Positions 11,503-24,319 of a stretch of DNA of 64,000 nucleotides are shown in pieces. Below the pieces are notes generated by a model. It did not search any database. It was not told the DNA's origin and worked only from the letters and a program-made list of their open reading frames with translations. The stretch's first letter is position 1. Every line of letters starts with the position of its first letter. Source of the stretch: Camphora micrantha (lineage: Eukaryota; Streptophyta; Magnoliopsida; Laurales; Lauraceae); contig QPKB01000003.1 in assembly GCA_003546025.1 (NCBI GenBank), forward strand, positions 10,551,740-10,615,739, in the 5' to 3' direction. The position numbers were made by a program, and so were the translations under genes.

Positions 11503-14024
11503 TGTCACGTCCCGGGCCCGAGATCCGCTGATCACAAGCCGTGAACCTATACTTATTCCCGCGGTAAACTCCAAATTAACCTAAATTAAAATGGAATTTA
11601 CAATAGATAACATTCTCAATTTCCTGTCAATTACATCATTTTACGGAAACATTTGTATTTGATATTGTCAATATATGATTTACATGTATACAAAATAAAG
11701 TCCCTTATACGTGTATCATTTCTAACATTTGATTGTCAATACTGCATATTCAGAACACCATGCAGATGACAATTAATTACATTTCATAAATGAATATACA
11801 AAATAACTTCTCAAAATATTTTCTCAAAATATTCTAACTCCTTCTTGCACTTGGATATTTATATCAAATGGTATCCCGTCCATTCCATTCATTTAATCCT
11901 CCTAGAGGAACCGGAGGGGTCTCCTCTGCTGCCGCTGGAGTCGCTGCAGGATAAACAAGGGCAATCAGTCATGTAATACCATCAATAACACCAGTGAACG
12001 CAACGGTTCAACAATGTATAAACAGATCTTGTAATAGCACATGTTAATACATTCATATTGAACTCATTCAATCTATTCAGTAACAATTCCAATTCTAGAC
12101 AAGTTTTTATAATTGCTACAATAACAATAGGTGAATACAAAAAGGTCAATTAATAGATATGTACAAGATGGTCACTACCATAGCATACGTTTCATTGTAT
12201 TTCATTTCATTTATCATCTTCCCTTAAAGGAGGAATTCATCTTCCAAATGGAAGGCATCAATCAGTACTCATAAATATGATTGAAATTGTGGGACTTATC
12301 AGTGTCCGAGCCAGGGACAACTGGCATCACTACGGAGCTCCGGAACGTCACAAATCCATCTACTGCAGTAGGAATAGCCATTTGATTCATTTATTAATTT
12401 ATTGAACTCATTTAGAGTTCTAATACAATAGCTAGGTAGTGTCAGAGTCAAGAGTCAATACTTTCCAATAAGCAATCAATTACTGTATTCAATTCAATTC
12501 AATAATTTCCTTCATAACAAGGGAAGGGAATAACAGTAATACCAATCTCACTAGATTGAAATACAACGATACAAAATACGATACAATGAAAGGATTTTCT
12601 AACCATTTATGATTCTACTTAATTCGATCTCAAATCTAAACAACTATTTGGGTGTAACCATTGGTTACCAAATGCACATGTTACTTTCGATGGGCATCAC
12701 ATTTATATATTTAATGTGTACATTATTATAGTCTCCGTAATTATCACCCATGAAAGCTTAGGCTTAAAACTAATTTAAGGAGCACTTATATTCACAAGTA
12801 GTAGTCCAAGTCCCTGCAAAAATCCAAAAATCCAATCGATCGGACTGTTGTGTCTGATTGATTGGCTAAAATTTCACTCACAATTAATGTCTTAACCTGA
12901 ATCAAGTTCATTCGAGCGGACCAAACAGAAAGGTGTTCGCCCGAGCGAACTCATCAGAATTCCAGTCAGAAATTATGATCTTCTCTTCCTTTTTCTTCTA
13001 CTCTCCTTTCACCATTATATTTCCACAATCTGCAATAACATTGGAACCTCTTGTTCCCTTCTCATACAACAGTCATCCGCAAAACAATACTTCTAATCAT
13101 TCATAAATAATTCTAAACCTCAATGGAAAAATGCACAAAATCCAAATCCATGGAAATTCTATGAATTTCTACAACGATTAACACTAATCACAAGCAAATA
13201 TTTATACTTGCCTCTCTTGATGTTTAGTGGCAAAAAGCCTCCTTTTTCATAGCTTGGTTTGACACAATCTCCCTCCAAACTCAAACCCTAATCCATAAAG
13301 CATGCAAATAAACTCCTATGAGTCATTAATGTTATAAATCTCTACAAACCAACCATTAGAACTTGGAAGTTCTATAAAAGCACTTAACTACTTACTTGTG
13401 GTTCAAAGGAAAGGATTTTAAGATCTTTCTCAAGCTCTACACTTCAACAATGGAGGAAAAGACTTGAGGAAGAAGATGAAGATGGAGCCCTCTTACATGA
13501 CCTCTTGAAAACATTCCAAGATCACACTTGGTGAAGAGGAAAGGAAGAGAAAAGAAGGAGATGAAGATGAGTCTAGGGTTTGTTGAGGTGAAATGAGTGA
13601 ATGATTCATTTCATTCTAATATAAGAGTCTCTCACATTAAAACCCCTTCTTATAGAGTCTCATTATATTTTGAGTCAAATAAAGCCTCATTTGATCCATT
13701 TGAGGTCAAATGGAATCGAGTCTATTATGAAAGTTAAATATACTATTCGAGATACACATGTTGGTATCGAGAATTTTCGTATTTGATGATATACGTGAAA
13801 ATCCCATATTTACGAAAAAGTTCTTAGCCTATCTTGTTTGAATCTAAACTCATTTTAACAAACTCAATTTCATTTAAATTCATTTATTATGCTTAATGCA
13901 TCATTTGAGACTAATTTATCTCTCTTTAGTCATTAGCCTTCATTAACCTAATTATCCATGCTTAATTAGCATTGATCACAATTAATTAGTCTTAATCTCG
14001 ATTAGTTTGGGTCGGGGTGTAACA
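11503..14024 (-). mobile_element. Solo LTR (copy A) of a Ty3/gypsy-like family
   Basis: A 2,522-bp block begins TGTCACGTCCCGGG and ends GGGTCGGGGTGTAACA, so it has LTR-type TG...CA ends. Flanks are TCTAT (11498-11502) and TCTAG (14025-14029), a 5-bp target duplication with one mismatch. In reverse orientation its ends and internal blocks (the ACTACTGCAGTA region, the CCGCTCGAGCGA motif, a TATA-like sequence before a CT-rich leader) match 42436-45249. No gag-pol sequence is present, so this looks like a solo LTR left by recombination between two LTRs. Strand is inferred from the TATA-like motif. Confidence 0.72.
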
Positions 14025-14029
14025 TCTAG

Positions 14030-16001
14030 CCCACTGAATTTCTTGACAAAATGAGCCTCACCATTGTGTCTTAAATTTGTTGTTTTTTACCAAATGCAGA
14101 GGCTGATCAAGATTCAAATCTATTATAGTGAATTAAAAACTCCAAGCCTTGTATTCACAAAATTTAGAATTAAAACCGTTAAACTTTGAGTTCAGCGTTA
14201 AACTTTGAGTTCCCTAATAAATGTTTAGTGCAAAAATAAATTTATGTAATTTACAAAAGTCTAGGAGTTTGTTTACTCAATAAAAACAAGAGCTATGACA
14301 CATGACCCCTTCGAATATCCGAATATCCTTCATGTAATCAATCTCGATTGACTCTTTTTTGGTTATCCTGGAACTAAGACTCAAAATGTTATTTCAACCA
14401 AACAAAACGATGCCCATCCATTCCAAATTAAAGTACAAAACACTATTTTCGAAAGCAAACTCAAGCTATCAAGGTAGGGTGGCAATAAGAGACATCAATT
14501 TGAGAGCTTCCTCTTCTAGCTTTGTATGAGAATCCCCTTGAATGTACATATGCTTGGATTTGGATATTCATTTATTTCAGCACGCAAGATGTACACTAGC
14601 CTGTTTTTTCCAATGTAATGATAAATGTTGGTGGAAGAGACGTGCAATTGTCTAAGTCACTCTATCCTCCCAAGTTCTTTTCATTTGCTTGTTTGATTAT
14701 TTATGTCTAGGGGAGATGAATCAATCCATAGTTAATGTCTACAGAATATTTCAATGGACACGTCTTATCTCTTTCTATAGTAAATAGTGAGATTTTCTTA
14801 AGTGCATTGTAAACAGAACAATTCAGACTACTGAGGACTTGAGATTTATCGCATTGACTTGCAAGGTAGTGTGCACTGTAGCTAATTCATGTGGAGGTCA
14901 TTGGTTTGGAATCCAAAGCCAGTTGATGATAGGCAGCATTTCACATATGGTTGAGGTCATTTCTAAGGTACCCCACTTTTTCTTTCTTGGATTGCCTTTT
15001 GAAGCACCATCATTGTTTAGATGTAGAGAATTTGATGGAGCTTAGAAGGAGAGAGAGAGAGAGAGAGGCTAACTAGAAATAACAAGGGATCCAAAGCATT
15101 ACATACTTGAATGAATTATGAATTTGACTGGGGCATTTTCTATCACTACAGAGAGGTCTGGATTCTCTACTCTCTGGACTGTAGTCTGAGCCCCGTCAGC
15201 TTAGAAGTCAACAGATAGAACATACGGCAAAAATAGTCTCGTGGATATTTCTAATGAATAATGATCCCCTCCAACACCAGTCAATATGGGCCAATATCCA
15301 TCTACGGCGAAATTGTTTTGACTATATGTTGAAACAAAATGGTCAGAAATTATTAAGTTCATATTTCTTTATTAGAATTCCTGAAATGAATTATAGTGGT
15401 TGGGGTTTTTGGGACATCATGTCCCTTAATATTTCTAAATTCCTTATTTTTGGTCAAAATTTTTTTGAATTTCAGCACATGAAAAGTCTCAATTGGCCTT
15501 TGAGAAATCAAGAATTTCACCATCTTTGCATTTTGGTGGAATTCCTGAATGCTCAGGTCCTTGTCTGGGAATTCAAGAATTCCCCATACATGAATTCCTT
15601 CAATTATAGTAAATGAATAGGCCCTATGTCCCCACCAAAAAAAAAAACTGGCCGTAAGTTTACTCGGTGCATTATCAAAGTGGGTACTTCTTCAGGGCGG
15701 GACCAATGAACCTTACCTTGATTCGACGTGGCCCTTTTTCCTTCCTTTTGCTTGGACCAGAGTACTATCAAAATCTTGTTGCAACTTAAAAGAGGTAAAT
15801 TTGGATAAGAACAGACTGGAAAAAATAAAAATTGAAAGTAAAAAATTAAAAAATAAGTGAGATCAGGGCCAACTTGACGCATACCAGCTGCAGTGCTGAG
15901 GAGTGGATGTTTCTCAGTTTTTTTTTTTTTTGCTATTAATTTAGAGTGATACTTTCACTTGAGGACCCATGGATTGGTTTTGTGCATGTGTGTGAGACTA
16001 A
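14030..16001. other. Intergenic, no gene seen
   Basis: AT-rich sequence with chance ORFs only. A short (GA)n run lies at about 15049-15066 and a T-run near 15920. Nothing with a recognisable domain was found. Confidence 0.45.
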
Positions 16002-16936
16002 AGGCCCGTTTGGATGTCTATAGAATAAAATATTTACAGATTTATATATTGTAAGAATAAAATAGTATAGAATACAATAATGCAATATTATAATAGTATA
16101 ATATTTTTACTATTTGACAATTTTTAAAGAATATTGCAGATTTTAAATTGAGCAGTTTGGAAGGTGTTATCATTAAAGTAAATTACATTATAAGAAAAAA
16201 ATTTATTAAATATTTTAATTTATATGTAATTTACCACGACTAGATAAAAAAGTAATGCAGTAAAGTAAAGTTTAACTTTCATATTTTTACTATAAGTTAA
16301 TTTCTTTTATTACAGAAAATCATAGTAAAGTATAGTAAAGTAAAGTCAATAAAAAAATAACTACTTTATAACTCTCTCTCTCCTAGTTTGCTTTACCACA
16401 TACTTCATCTGACCTTACTTTACGTCACATTTTACCATGATATGACATCAATTAATCTTTATTTTACTTTACCACACCCGTAAACAAGTCATTTTTTCTT
16501 TACCATATAAAACTAAGATAAAATGTGATAAAGTAAAGTAAAGAAAAGTAACTACTTTACAAGTCCTTCCAACTTTACTTCACCATGCACTTTATCTCAC
16601 ATTTACTTTGTCAGACATTTACCGTCCTGTGAGATTTACTTTTACTTTACTTTACCATATGTGTAAACATAAAAATTATGATCCATTTGGTGAACTAAAG
16701 TCTTTAGTTTACTCTACCACTTTGTAATAGTCATTTTAAAATATTCGTATCTTGTAGAAAGTTTTCTACAGGAGGGAGTTGTAGAAGAGAATATTGAGGT
16801 TTTTGAAAGAAAAGAATATTTTCTTCAAATTGTTTTTGAGTTACCAAACGCACAAGATTTTCTTCTTTAAAAAATGAAAGATTACATTCTATAAAATATT
16901 ATTTTTTTGTGTTTTCTTGTACATCCAAACAGGCCC
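16002..16936. mobile_element. Tourist/PIF-Harbinger-like non-autonomous element
   Basis: A 935-bp element. The left end AGGCCCGTTTGGATGT pairs with the right end (reverse complement GGGCCTGTTTGGATGT). TAA flanks both ends (15999-16001 and 16937-16939), as expected for PIF/Harbinger transposition. The interior has many AGTAAAGTAAAGT and ACTTTACTTTACC blocks in both orientations, suggesting a second foldback element nested inside. There is no transposase frame. Confidence 0.72.
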
Positions 16937-16939
16937 TAA

Positions 16940-18397
16940 GGTGCCGCCACCACTCAACCATGAGCACGACTATAAGGAGTGTAAATTGGAATGAAAAGCC
17001 TCACTATGAATTAGAGGTGGAGTAATTACAATATTATATTCACATATCATCTTAACCATTAATATAAGGGCCTTCAATCAATAGGTTTATAAGTGCAAAC
17101 CCAACTTGATAATCCAAGGGATGGGTTGATGCTTTCGACTTCCTAATGTGTCGTGTTCATGAATATAGAGATAGCCCATCAGTTGGATATTCCGTTCTCA
17201 TCTAATTGTCTAGTGTTCAATTCATATATTTCATTCTCTGCATGTGCAAGTGGTTCTTTTCCCCAAAGTGTTGCTTTGTTCAACCCCGCATCTGTCGAGT
17301 CTCTTATGGGTCCAGCTACCGTAGTTAGTACAAAAAAGTTTTAAAATAAATAAGAATATATAAAAACGAGCTGAGCCCATAACTATAATCCAGGAGACAA
17401 CCTAACTCTTAACTCAAACCAACTTGACACAATCCACCCAATCTCCACCCTTATAATAAAATGTGTGCAAAACTACCAAAATATGTAGATTGGAGTTTAC
17501 CTTGATGACAAGTGGCCTCTCCATCATAAAAGGGAACATATGTTAATCATGTGTGGCTATCACCCATACATCATCGGCCAATCGGTTCAAGCCACAAGCC
17601 TGAAAAAAGAAGTAGTGCCGTGACGTTTGGTCATTGAGGTAATAGATCTAATCTCACCTCATTGCTTATGCATCAGGTGTCAAATTTTTTTTTCTAAAAA
17701 AAGGGAAAAACCTAAGTTCAATACAAACCAAAGCAAACCAAGAATCTGAGCACATGGGTGCCTCAAGAATCAAATGGAAAGATACCCAATAGCCTTGGAG
17801 TCAAGAGAATCAAATTAGTGGACTCCATCTAATCTCATTACCCTAACCTTTACTTCACTTTACTTTACTCTCTCTCTCTCTCTTCTTTTGTGGAGGGTGA
17901 TGCATGAGACCATCTTCTGTGTATCATTTAAACTTAGAATAAAAAGGTTGCCATAGAAATTCCAACTTCATATAGAAGGATGCATTACTTTATGTCACCT
18001 TTCCCTCCCCGTTTCTTTCTCCTTTGTTTATGTTTTCTCTCTTTTCCTTCTTTGTCCTTGGCACATCAAAATCCATAAAAGAAGACATGAACCACATACA
18101 TCGATTGATTTGTTTATAGACCAATTGAGATTAAAAAAGACGTTTGAAAAAGAACCCTTTCTCACGGGATATGGTGCTTTCTAAATGCATTGTATCTCAT
18201 TGGATTTTGACCAATTAAGCAACAAATTGACTTTCCTCAAAGAAACCCATGTGGGAGTTTGAAGTTGGCAACTCTCTAACGTACGCCATGGGAGTTGGGT
18301 TTAACTTTGGATGCCGACCTGAACTCTAGATACTGGAGTTTGAACTGAGGGTACGAAGGTCGAGTCTCAAAAACTCACTTAATCTCGAGTCCATGCT
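16940..18397. other. Intergenic, no gene seen
   Basis: Sequence with multiple stops in all frames; the longest open frame (17153-17344, +) shows no domain. A (CT)n run lies at about 17869-17883. Confidence 0.4.
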
Positions 18398-18405
18398 CTT
18401 TCAAA

Positions 18406-18921
18406 TAGGGTTGCAAACGGGATCCGATTCTCCGATTATTTGGAAGTTTCGACAAATTAAAAATCAGATTTATAATCTATTTCAGACTTTAATTCATAAA
18501 CGGTTTGGAGCTCGGAACGTAATTTAGATTCGATTGATAAAATGAGTCTGGTTTTGGGTCCAAACAATTTCGACCCATGGACCAGAGATCCGACATACGA
18601 GTCTTTGATGTTGCAAACGTAGTTTAAAACTCACTATTTTGGACATTTTTATGTTTAACCTTGGAGACAGTAGACTAGATGCTTTATTATAAATTGAATG
18701 ATATGCTTATTTTAATAATAAGAAAATAGAACTGTCTTTGGAACTAGATTCTGATCACGTAGACGGACCAGATTTTGAGTTTTCTATTAAAATCAGGTTT
18801 GGAACCAACACAATAGGTTCCGAGTTGGAATCAGACCCGAAACCGAAACCATTATTTATAAACGGGTTTGGGTCCGAGTCTAGTATTGTTTTGACCTACA
18901 ATCGTTCCATTTGAAAACCTA
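18406..18921. mobile_element. hAT-type MITE, long family member
   Basis: A 516-bp element starting TAGGGTTGCAAACGGG; its right end, reverse-complemented, reads TAGGTTTTCAAATGGAACG. Flanks are CTTTCAAA (18398-18405) and CTTCCAAC (18922-18929), an 8-bp duplication with two mismatches. Start, end and the GATT-CCGATTA block match the 23756-24107 element, which keeps a perfect duplication. Non-coding. Confidence 0.65.
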
Positions 18922-18929
18922 CTTCCAAC

Positions 18930-20846
18930 GAGAATTGTAAGTGTTGTGAATTTGTAACATTTAGCATCTTAAGTCATGCCCGTAAACATTTGTAGTTTTG
19001 CATTAGGTTGCTAGAATTCTGAGTATCAATCTCTCTTGAAAAGGTCACTTTTAAGTTTTGAATTCTCATAAGTCTACTTTTTCTGAATACTGAACTGTAC
19101 TCGATAATTTTAAATTTCACTTGGGAGATAATATTTAAATAATTCCATGTTCTCCTAAATAAAAGATTCTCATACTTCTTTTTTGCGAACAAATAGACGT
19201 TAGCTAGATCTAGATCTCATGAAGGGCTTGGTTGGTTAGAGGAGTTTTGGAAATTCTCGTCTAGGGATAATTAGATATTCTCAAATTCTTATCCCTTCTA
19301 GTGGTTTCCAAAATGTTCAAGTATAGTGAAGCATCGTGGATGCTGGGATTCTAAAAATTCCAAGGCCGAAAATGACTTTTAAAAGGTCAGCTTTCATTTC
19401 AGAATTCTTGCATTCAAATGGAGAATTCTAAATGCTCTAAAGACATGATTTTATACCAGCGGCATTAATTTCCAATATACTGCCAAACAAAAAGGCCCAA
19501 GGATTGTTTATGAACAGGATATGAGAGGCGTGATTCATAGAAACTAGTATAACTGTATAAGTCGGAGCATTGGGCCATCCCAAGCCCAGTCCAACTTCCA
19601 TGTGACTAACTGTGCCTAATCTCCATTGAAATGCTACTTGCAAAGCCAGGCCTGAGTCCCTGTCCAAATTCAAAATCCCTAGCCCAGTTTGCTAGGCCTG
19701 GGTTGATTTTATAGCACACATAAATCACCACAGAACAAATTTAGTTTGGGAATCAAGGCCCAATTTAGGCACCTTATGCCCAAACTCGAGTCGGACCTGG
19801 ATTAACGGATTTCAATTTTCAGTGCCAAACATGAAAAAGCTCAGACCTAATTGCATTTTCATATGGGCTGTGATATGTTGCCTAAGGTGGGGCTCAGGCG
19901 CTCAGCCCAAGTTACAACAGTAAAAATGGGTTGGCGTTGTACTGTACAGAACCCATTTACCGATAGGGACATGTACCCAGTTCGGGTCCATATTTGAATT
20001 AAACACCCAAAGCAGGACTCAGTCAGAGCACAAAAAGGGACCAAAATCAAGACTGAAATATTTTTGTACTAAATATTTATTACTCTTTACACGTATGATT
20101 GTGAGTTGTCACATAGGACCTCTACCAAGTTGGGTCCTTCCAGATACTGGAAGATATTGCTTCATCCTGTCAAAACTGTGCTTGCTGTGTCATCCTTTTC
20201 CTAGCCCTGCTTGCTGTTATCCTTAATACATCCCTATTCAAGAACAACTGTCCATAAAAGATGCAGTCACTAAATTTTCTTCTCTCTCCTCTGTAGTAGC
20301 CTGATTTACTGTTTTCCTAATTAAGAAAATAGAATAGATTTCTCCCTTTTGCTTTAGCGCTGTTCCCAGTTCCCACTGATAGAAGCTTGTGTATCAACAA
20401 TTCAACATTCAACTAAACTGTACATTATTCCACTTTCTGGGACTAGGTCTAAGGATCCAATGATAAAGCAGTAGATTCTAGCTTTGCAGGCTTCCAACAT
20501 ATCTAATCAAGGATAAAGAGACACAAACTACTGTTGTGGTGATGCTCAACCAAGACAGAAAATGCACATGGCTGCCAAAACTAAGGTTGCCCTGACAACC
20601 AAAAGCCTCAGTCCAGATCTCTTTGATGCCTCTTCATTTTTTTTAAACCCAATTATGGTGTTGTTTTGCTTTTAGGTCCAACTTGGGTCGGGCAAAAGCA
20701 GAACTCACAGGCCTGAACTAAGCAAATGTAAAATTTTGTTGGATCTGATCTGGTTTAGATTGGGCTTGGCCCTTAGTTTTGAAAGCTGAATTGAACTTGG
20801 GTGTGATTTGTGGTCGGGCTTGAGTACCCCACTTGCTTACAACACA
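18930..20846. other. Intergenic, no gene seen
   Basis: Short chance ORFs only. The stretch contains many small AGGCCCA/TGGGCCT-like words, probably decayed repeats. No domain or RNA gene was recognised. Confidence 0.4.
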
Positions 20847-20847
20847 T

Positions 20848-20848
20848 G

Positions 20849-20902
<54 letters not shown>
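20848..20902. repeat. Compound (TA)n(GA)n microsatellite
   Basis: An uninterrupted TA run (about 20848-20874) passes directly into a GA run (to about 20902). Such loci are usually length-variable. Confidence 0.9.
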
Positions 20903-20906
<4 letters not shown>

Positions 20907-20924
20907 TTATGTAGTGAGAGATAC

Positions 20925-21287
20925 TTCCATAAATGGAGATTTTCAAATACAAAAGGGGGATTTCAAATACATAGAGTGAAGTACAAAATGGGGGTTCATG
21001 TGCAAAAAAGGGAAAGTGCCCTCACCCTATGGTGAGGAATGAATGCATATGAATGTCCCCATATATATATATATATATATGAAAATATTCAAGTGCATCT
21101 ATCCCTCACCATAGGGTGAGGGATACTCCATTTTTGAAAAGTTTCAAGTGCAAAAGATAATCTTTCCAAAAAGTATAAAAGTGTTTTTATACTTTAAACT
21201 TCCCAAAAAGGGGAGTGTCCCGCCCCATGGTGAGGGATGAATGCACATGAATGTCCCTCATATATATATATATATATATATATATTA

Positions 21288-21321
<34 letters not shown>
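20925..21321. repeat. Palindrome-rich foldback region with TA tracts
   Basis: Three related blocks near 21016-21060, 21104-21122 and 21216-21259 contain CCTCACC/GGTGAGG arms. The 19-mer at 21019-21037 is the exact reverse complement of 21104-21122, so the two can form a hairpin across the TA tract at 21061-21080. A separate hairpin lies at about 21170-21193 (AAGTATAAAA / TTTTATACTT). The region ends in a long TA tract (21261-21321). The direct and inverted copies suggest a decayed MITE-type element. Confidence 0.65.
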
Positions 21322-21323
<2 letters not shown>

Positions 21324-21423
21324 GTTTGAGCTTAAAATTGGGCTGAGTTCAGGCCTAGTATATTTGAGTTTTATTCTAGTTGATCATCCTCGCTTTGAGG
21401 TTGTCTGTGCACATTTCTAGTCA

Positions 21424-21715
21424 AGCCTGGTTTGCTCAAATATCCAACCCACCTGAGTTGGGCCCATCCTGTGTTTTTCTGGTAAACTCAGTTTGCTCAA
21501 ATTCCCAACCCACCTGATTTTGGCCCATTCCGTGCCCCAAGATTTGAGCCATTGAGAGAGAGAGAGAGAGAGAGGGAGAGTGTGTGTTTCTGGAAGTTTG
21601 ATACATGGCCAACTCAGATACATAAGACTCAAGCCCAAGCTCGGCCCAAATCCCAGAAACAGTTGGACACCTGCCCAACTCAGGTAAATAAGGCTCCAGT
21701 CCAAGTTCCAAACCG
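21424..21715. repeat. Two short degenerate tandem repeats around a (GA)n run
   Basis: The unit beginning GGTTTGCTCAAATATCCAAC near 21429 recurs near 21490, a period of about 61 bp. Further on, a unit around GGCCAACTCAGATACATAAG near 21608 recurs near 21676, a period of about 68 bp. A GA run (21553-21574) separates them. The open frames crossing this stretch are low-complexity and not gene-like. Confidence 0.55.
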
Positions 21716-22029
21716 AACTTTCAAACTTCCAAATTGTGCTTCAGATTTAAGGTTCACACCTGGGTTAAAACCAAACAAGCTTAGCCTGAATTCGATTTGC
21801 AGGCCAGATTGGGGTTAAATAACTTACATTTAAACCCACACAACCTGACCCGCGTCCTTATGCATCATAGGCCAAATAAAAGTGACCCGCAGAAAAACGG
21901 GTTAGATTATAGCTGGACTCACATAAGCCATACAATCCATTTAAATGGATGGATAGCATCAACCCGCATATCTCAACTAATCTAAATGCTATTGTGTTTA
22001 GATTTTGAGGATTCTATTAAAAAATCACA
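21716..22029. other. Intergenic, nothing recognised
   Basis: A short stretch between repeats with no convincing gene or element boundary. Confidence 0.4.
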
Positions 22030-22032
22030 TTA

Positions 22033-23406
22033 GGGGGTGTTTGGAAACAGGAGATTTCAATAGATTTTGATATACTATTTGCTAATTTAGAATATAATAT
22101 ATTCACAAAAAAAAAAGAGAGGTGTTTTGATAACTTAGAAAGTAACTTACAATATCTCGTATTCTTATAAAAACCCTGATATTACATTATTTAAGAGTAT
22201 GTTGTATCAAACAATCTTTTGTTATAAAATTTTTTCTATATACGAAAAAGTTCATGGGCAACCATTAATTATAGTGGGCTACTAAAATGTTGTGCGCGTG
22301 TATGCGGAAACGTGAATCAATGCGATCGAGCAAATAATCAACCACACAAGAACAAACAATCACACACAAAAATTACACACAGGAGAATTACGTTGTTCGA
22401 TAATCTTGCCTACGTCTCACTCTCTGTATGATCTGATCAGTTGTGTTACAGTTTTTTTTCACAGGCTATATATTACATCATATATATATATATATATAAT
22501 ATAATGCTTTCTTTTTTTATCCTCCAAGAAACCCTATCATAGTCAATAAGAAAGTCCTGGTACAATTACCAAAATACCCATGACCCTGAACCCACTTGGT
22601 TTGGACCCACTAGGCCAACATATAACCTACTATAAGTTTTAACATCAATGATCCTTATAGGAGTGTAACTATGACTCCCAATATTAGATTTGCCCCACGA
22701 TGCTTACAAATTTAATGTGAGGTCCTATAACCATATCACAATTAAATAGCCCTTGTTAATTATCAATATCATGTGGGTCTTACTAATGTCACATTAGGGA
22801 GCCTTCATCGTAATTACCAACATTAGATGGGTCTTATACAACCAAAATTAACTGGGTTTGTTATTAATTACCAAGATTGAATGGTGTAATTGCAATTATC
22901 GGTTTGTCATTATTAAATTAGCCTCACTATTTGATGGCTACCCTTGTGTTAATATTACTGCCAATATTAAATGGGGCCTACAATGATTTCTCTTAGATGG
23001 ATTCATCAATGATGTTTGACATTAGATAAGCTTTAAAAAAAAATAAAAAAAAATAGATAGGCCCATTTGTGATAATCACCATTAGATGTATTACACTATG
23101 TATATCTACATTTGGTGGACCTACCTTAATTAAACAACTTTACTTGGATATCAAGGTTTTAATATTTAATCTTATGATTTTTTTTAACAATAGTGGATCC
23201 TACCATGATTATCAACACATGTAGTGGGTCCTACATTGGGTCAATTGATTACTTTCATTTCATTTTTTATTTAGTATAACATTTTGTGAGTTTTTTTATC
23301 ATTTATAAATTACAAAACAATATGACACTATTTTATTATATGATAATGAGATCTTACAATATTTAAACTTATTGATATTATATTATGTATTTATCCAAAC
23401 ACCCCC
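22033..23406. mobile_element. PIF/Harbinger-like non-autonomous element
   Basis: A 1,374-bp element with perfect 13-bp terminal inverted repeats: GGGGGTGTTTGGA at 22033-22045 and its exact complement at 23394-23406. TTA flanks both sides (22030-22032 and 23407-23409). The middle contains repeated variants of TTACCAACATTAGATGGG, a degenerate internal tandem array. There is no transposase frame. The TIR and TTA duplication are characteristic of the PIF/Harbinger superfamily. Confidence 0.82.
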
Positions 23407-23415
23407 TTAGGTGGA

Positions 23416-23640
23416 CACTATATCAAAAAGGCTCTTTTAGCTGCGGTTGGGGACCACTTCCTCTTTTTTAATGAGAGGAGGGTTGATATAAACCCTCTAC
23501 AAGCCCAAAAAAAAAAAAAAAAGAGTTTCCCATCACCTTTCCCACTCTTTGCAAAACCCAATCCAATGAAGAATAACAAACAAAGAGGAAAGGCCATATC
23601 AGAAGATATGCAGCTAAAAAAGGGCTTTTTTGATATAGTG
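23416..23640. mobile_element. CACTA-like short element
   Basis: A 225-bp segment with inverted ends: CACTATATCAAAAAGGCTC on the left, and on the right the complement of CACTATATCAAAAAAGCCC. CACTA ends and a following TTTTAGC block are typical of non-autonomous CACTA elements. A clear 3-bp target duplication was not found. It begins 7 bp after the TTA flank of the preceding element. Confidence 0.6.
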
Positions 23641-23755
23641 TGCACTTAACGTGATTTTTTTAATTATAAATTTCTCTTAAAATTTTGTGCTTTCCTACAA
23701 ACAGGCTAAAAAAATAACCTCAATGCTTCCTCTTTCCTACAAACAGACTCAAAAC

Positions 23756-24107
23756 TAAGGATGTAAAAAGGTCCCTGATTCCCCGATTACCCAAAGTTTC
23801 CGACCCATTAAAAATCGGGTCTGGGTCCTTATTTAGGCCCCGATAAGTAAATGAGTTTGGATCTGATTTCAACTTGGTTCGTACCCGAGACCCGACATAT
23901 TACCTCAAATTTCTAAAATCTCTCCTAAAAATTATATATTTTTTAATATCATTCTTTACTTAGACCTGGACCTGGATCCAAATCCGTCCTATATATGGTT
24001 CTGGTTCCGGTTCAGGAGCTAAAAAACTGGTTCCGAAATGGTTCCGAGTCCGGATTCGGTTCCACCTTGGTGGACCCAGAACCGAAACCGACCCATTTAC
24101 AACCATA
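23756..24107. mobile_element. hAT-type MITE with perfect 8-bp target duplication
   Basis: A 352-bp element whose ends read TAAGGATGTAAAAAGGTC and, from the right, TATGGTTGTAAATGGGTC. It is flanked exactly by CTCAAAAC on both sides (23748-23755 and 24108-24115). The interior is non-coding and rich in GGGTC/CCGAAACC words. An 8-bp duplication and T(A)-start TIRs fit the hAT superfamily. A diverged relative lies at 18406-18921. Confidence 0.85.
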
Positions 24108-24319
24108 CTCAAAACATAACATAAATGCATGGAACGGATTGGGCTTAAGCAAATTTCAATAAGTCGGGTCGGATCTTACCAAGTCAAATGGGTTGACCCA
24201 CGTTACATGTGGTGCGAGTTGAGGTTCCTCAACCCGTTTTCAAAACAAAACAAGTCTTGCACGGGTTAGCCACTTAGCCTTCAACCTGTACACGACCTAG
24301 GTTACATGACCCACGATAT

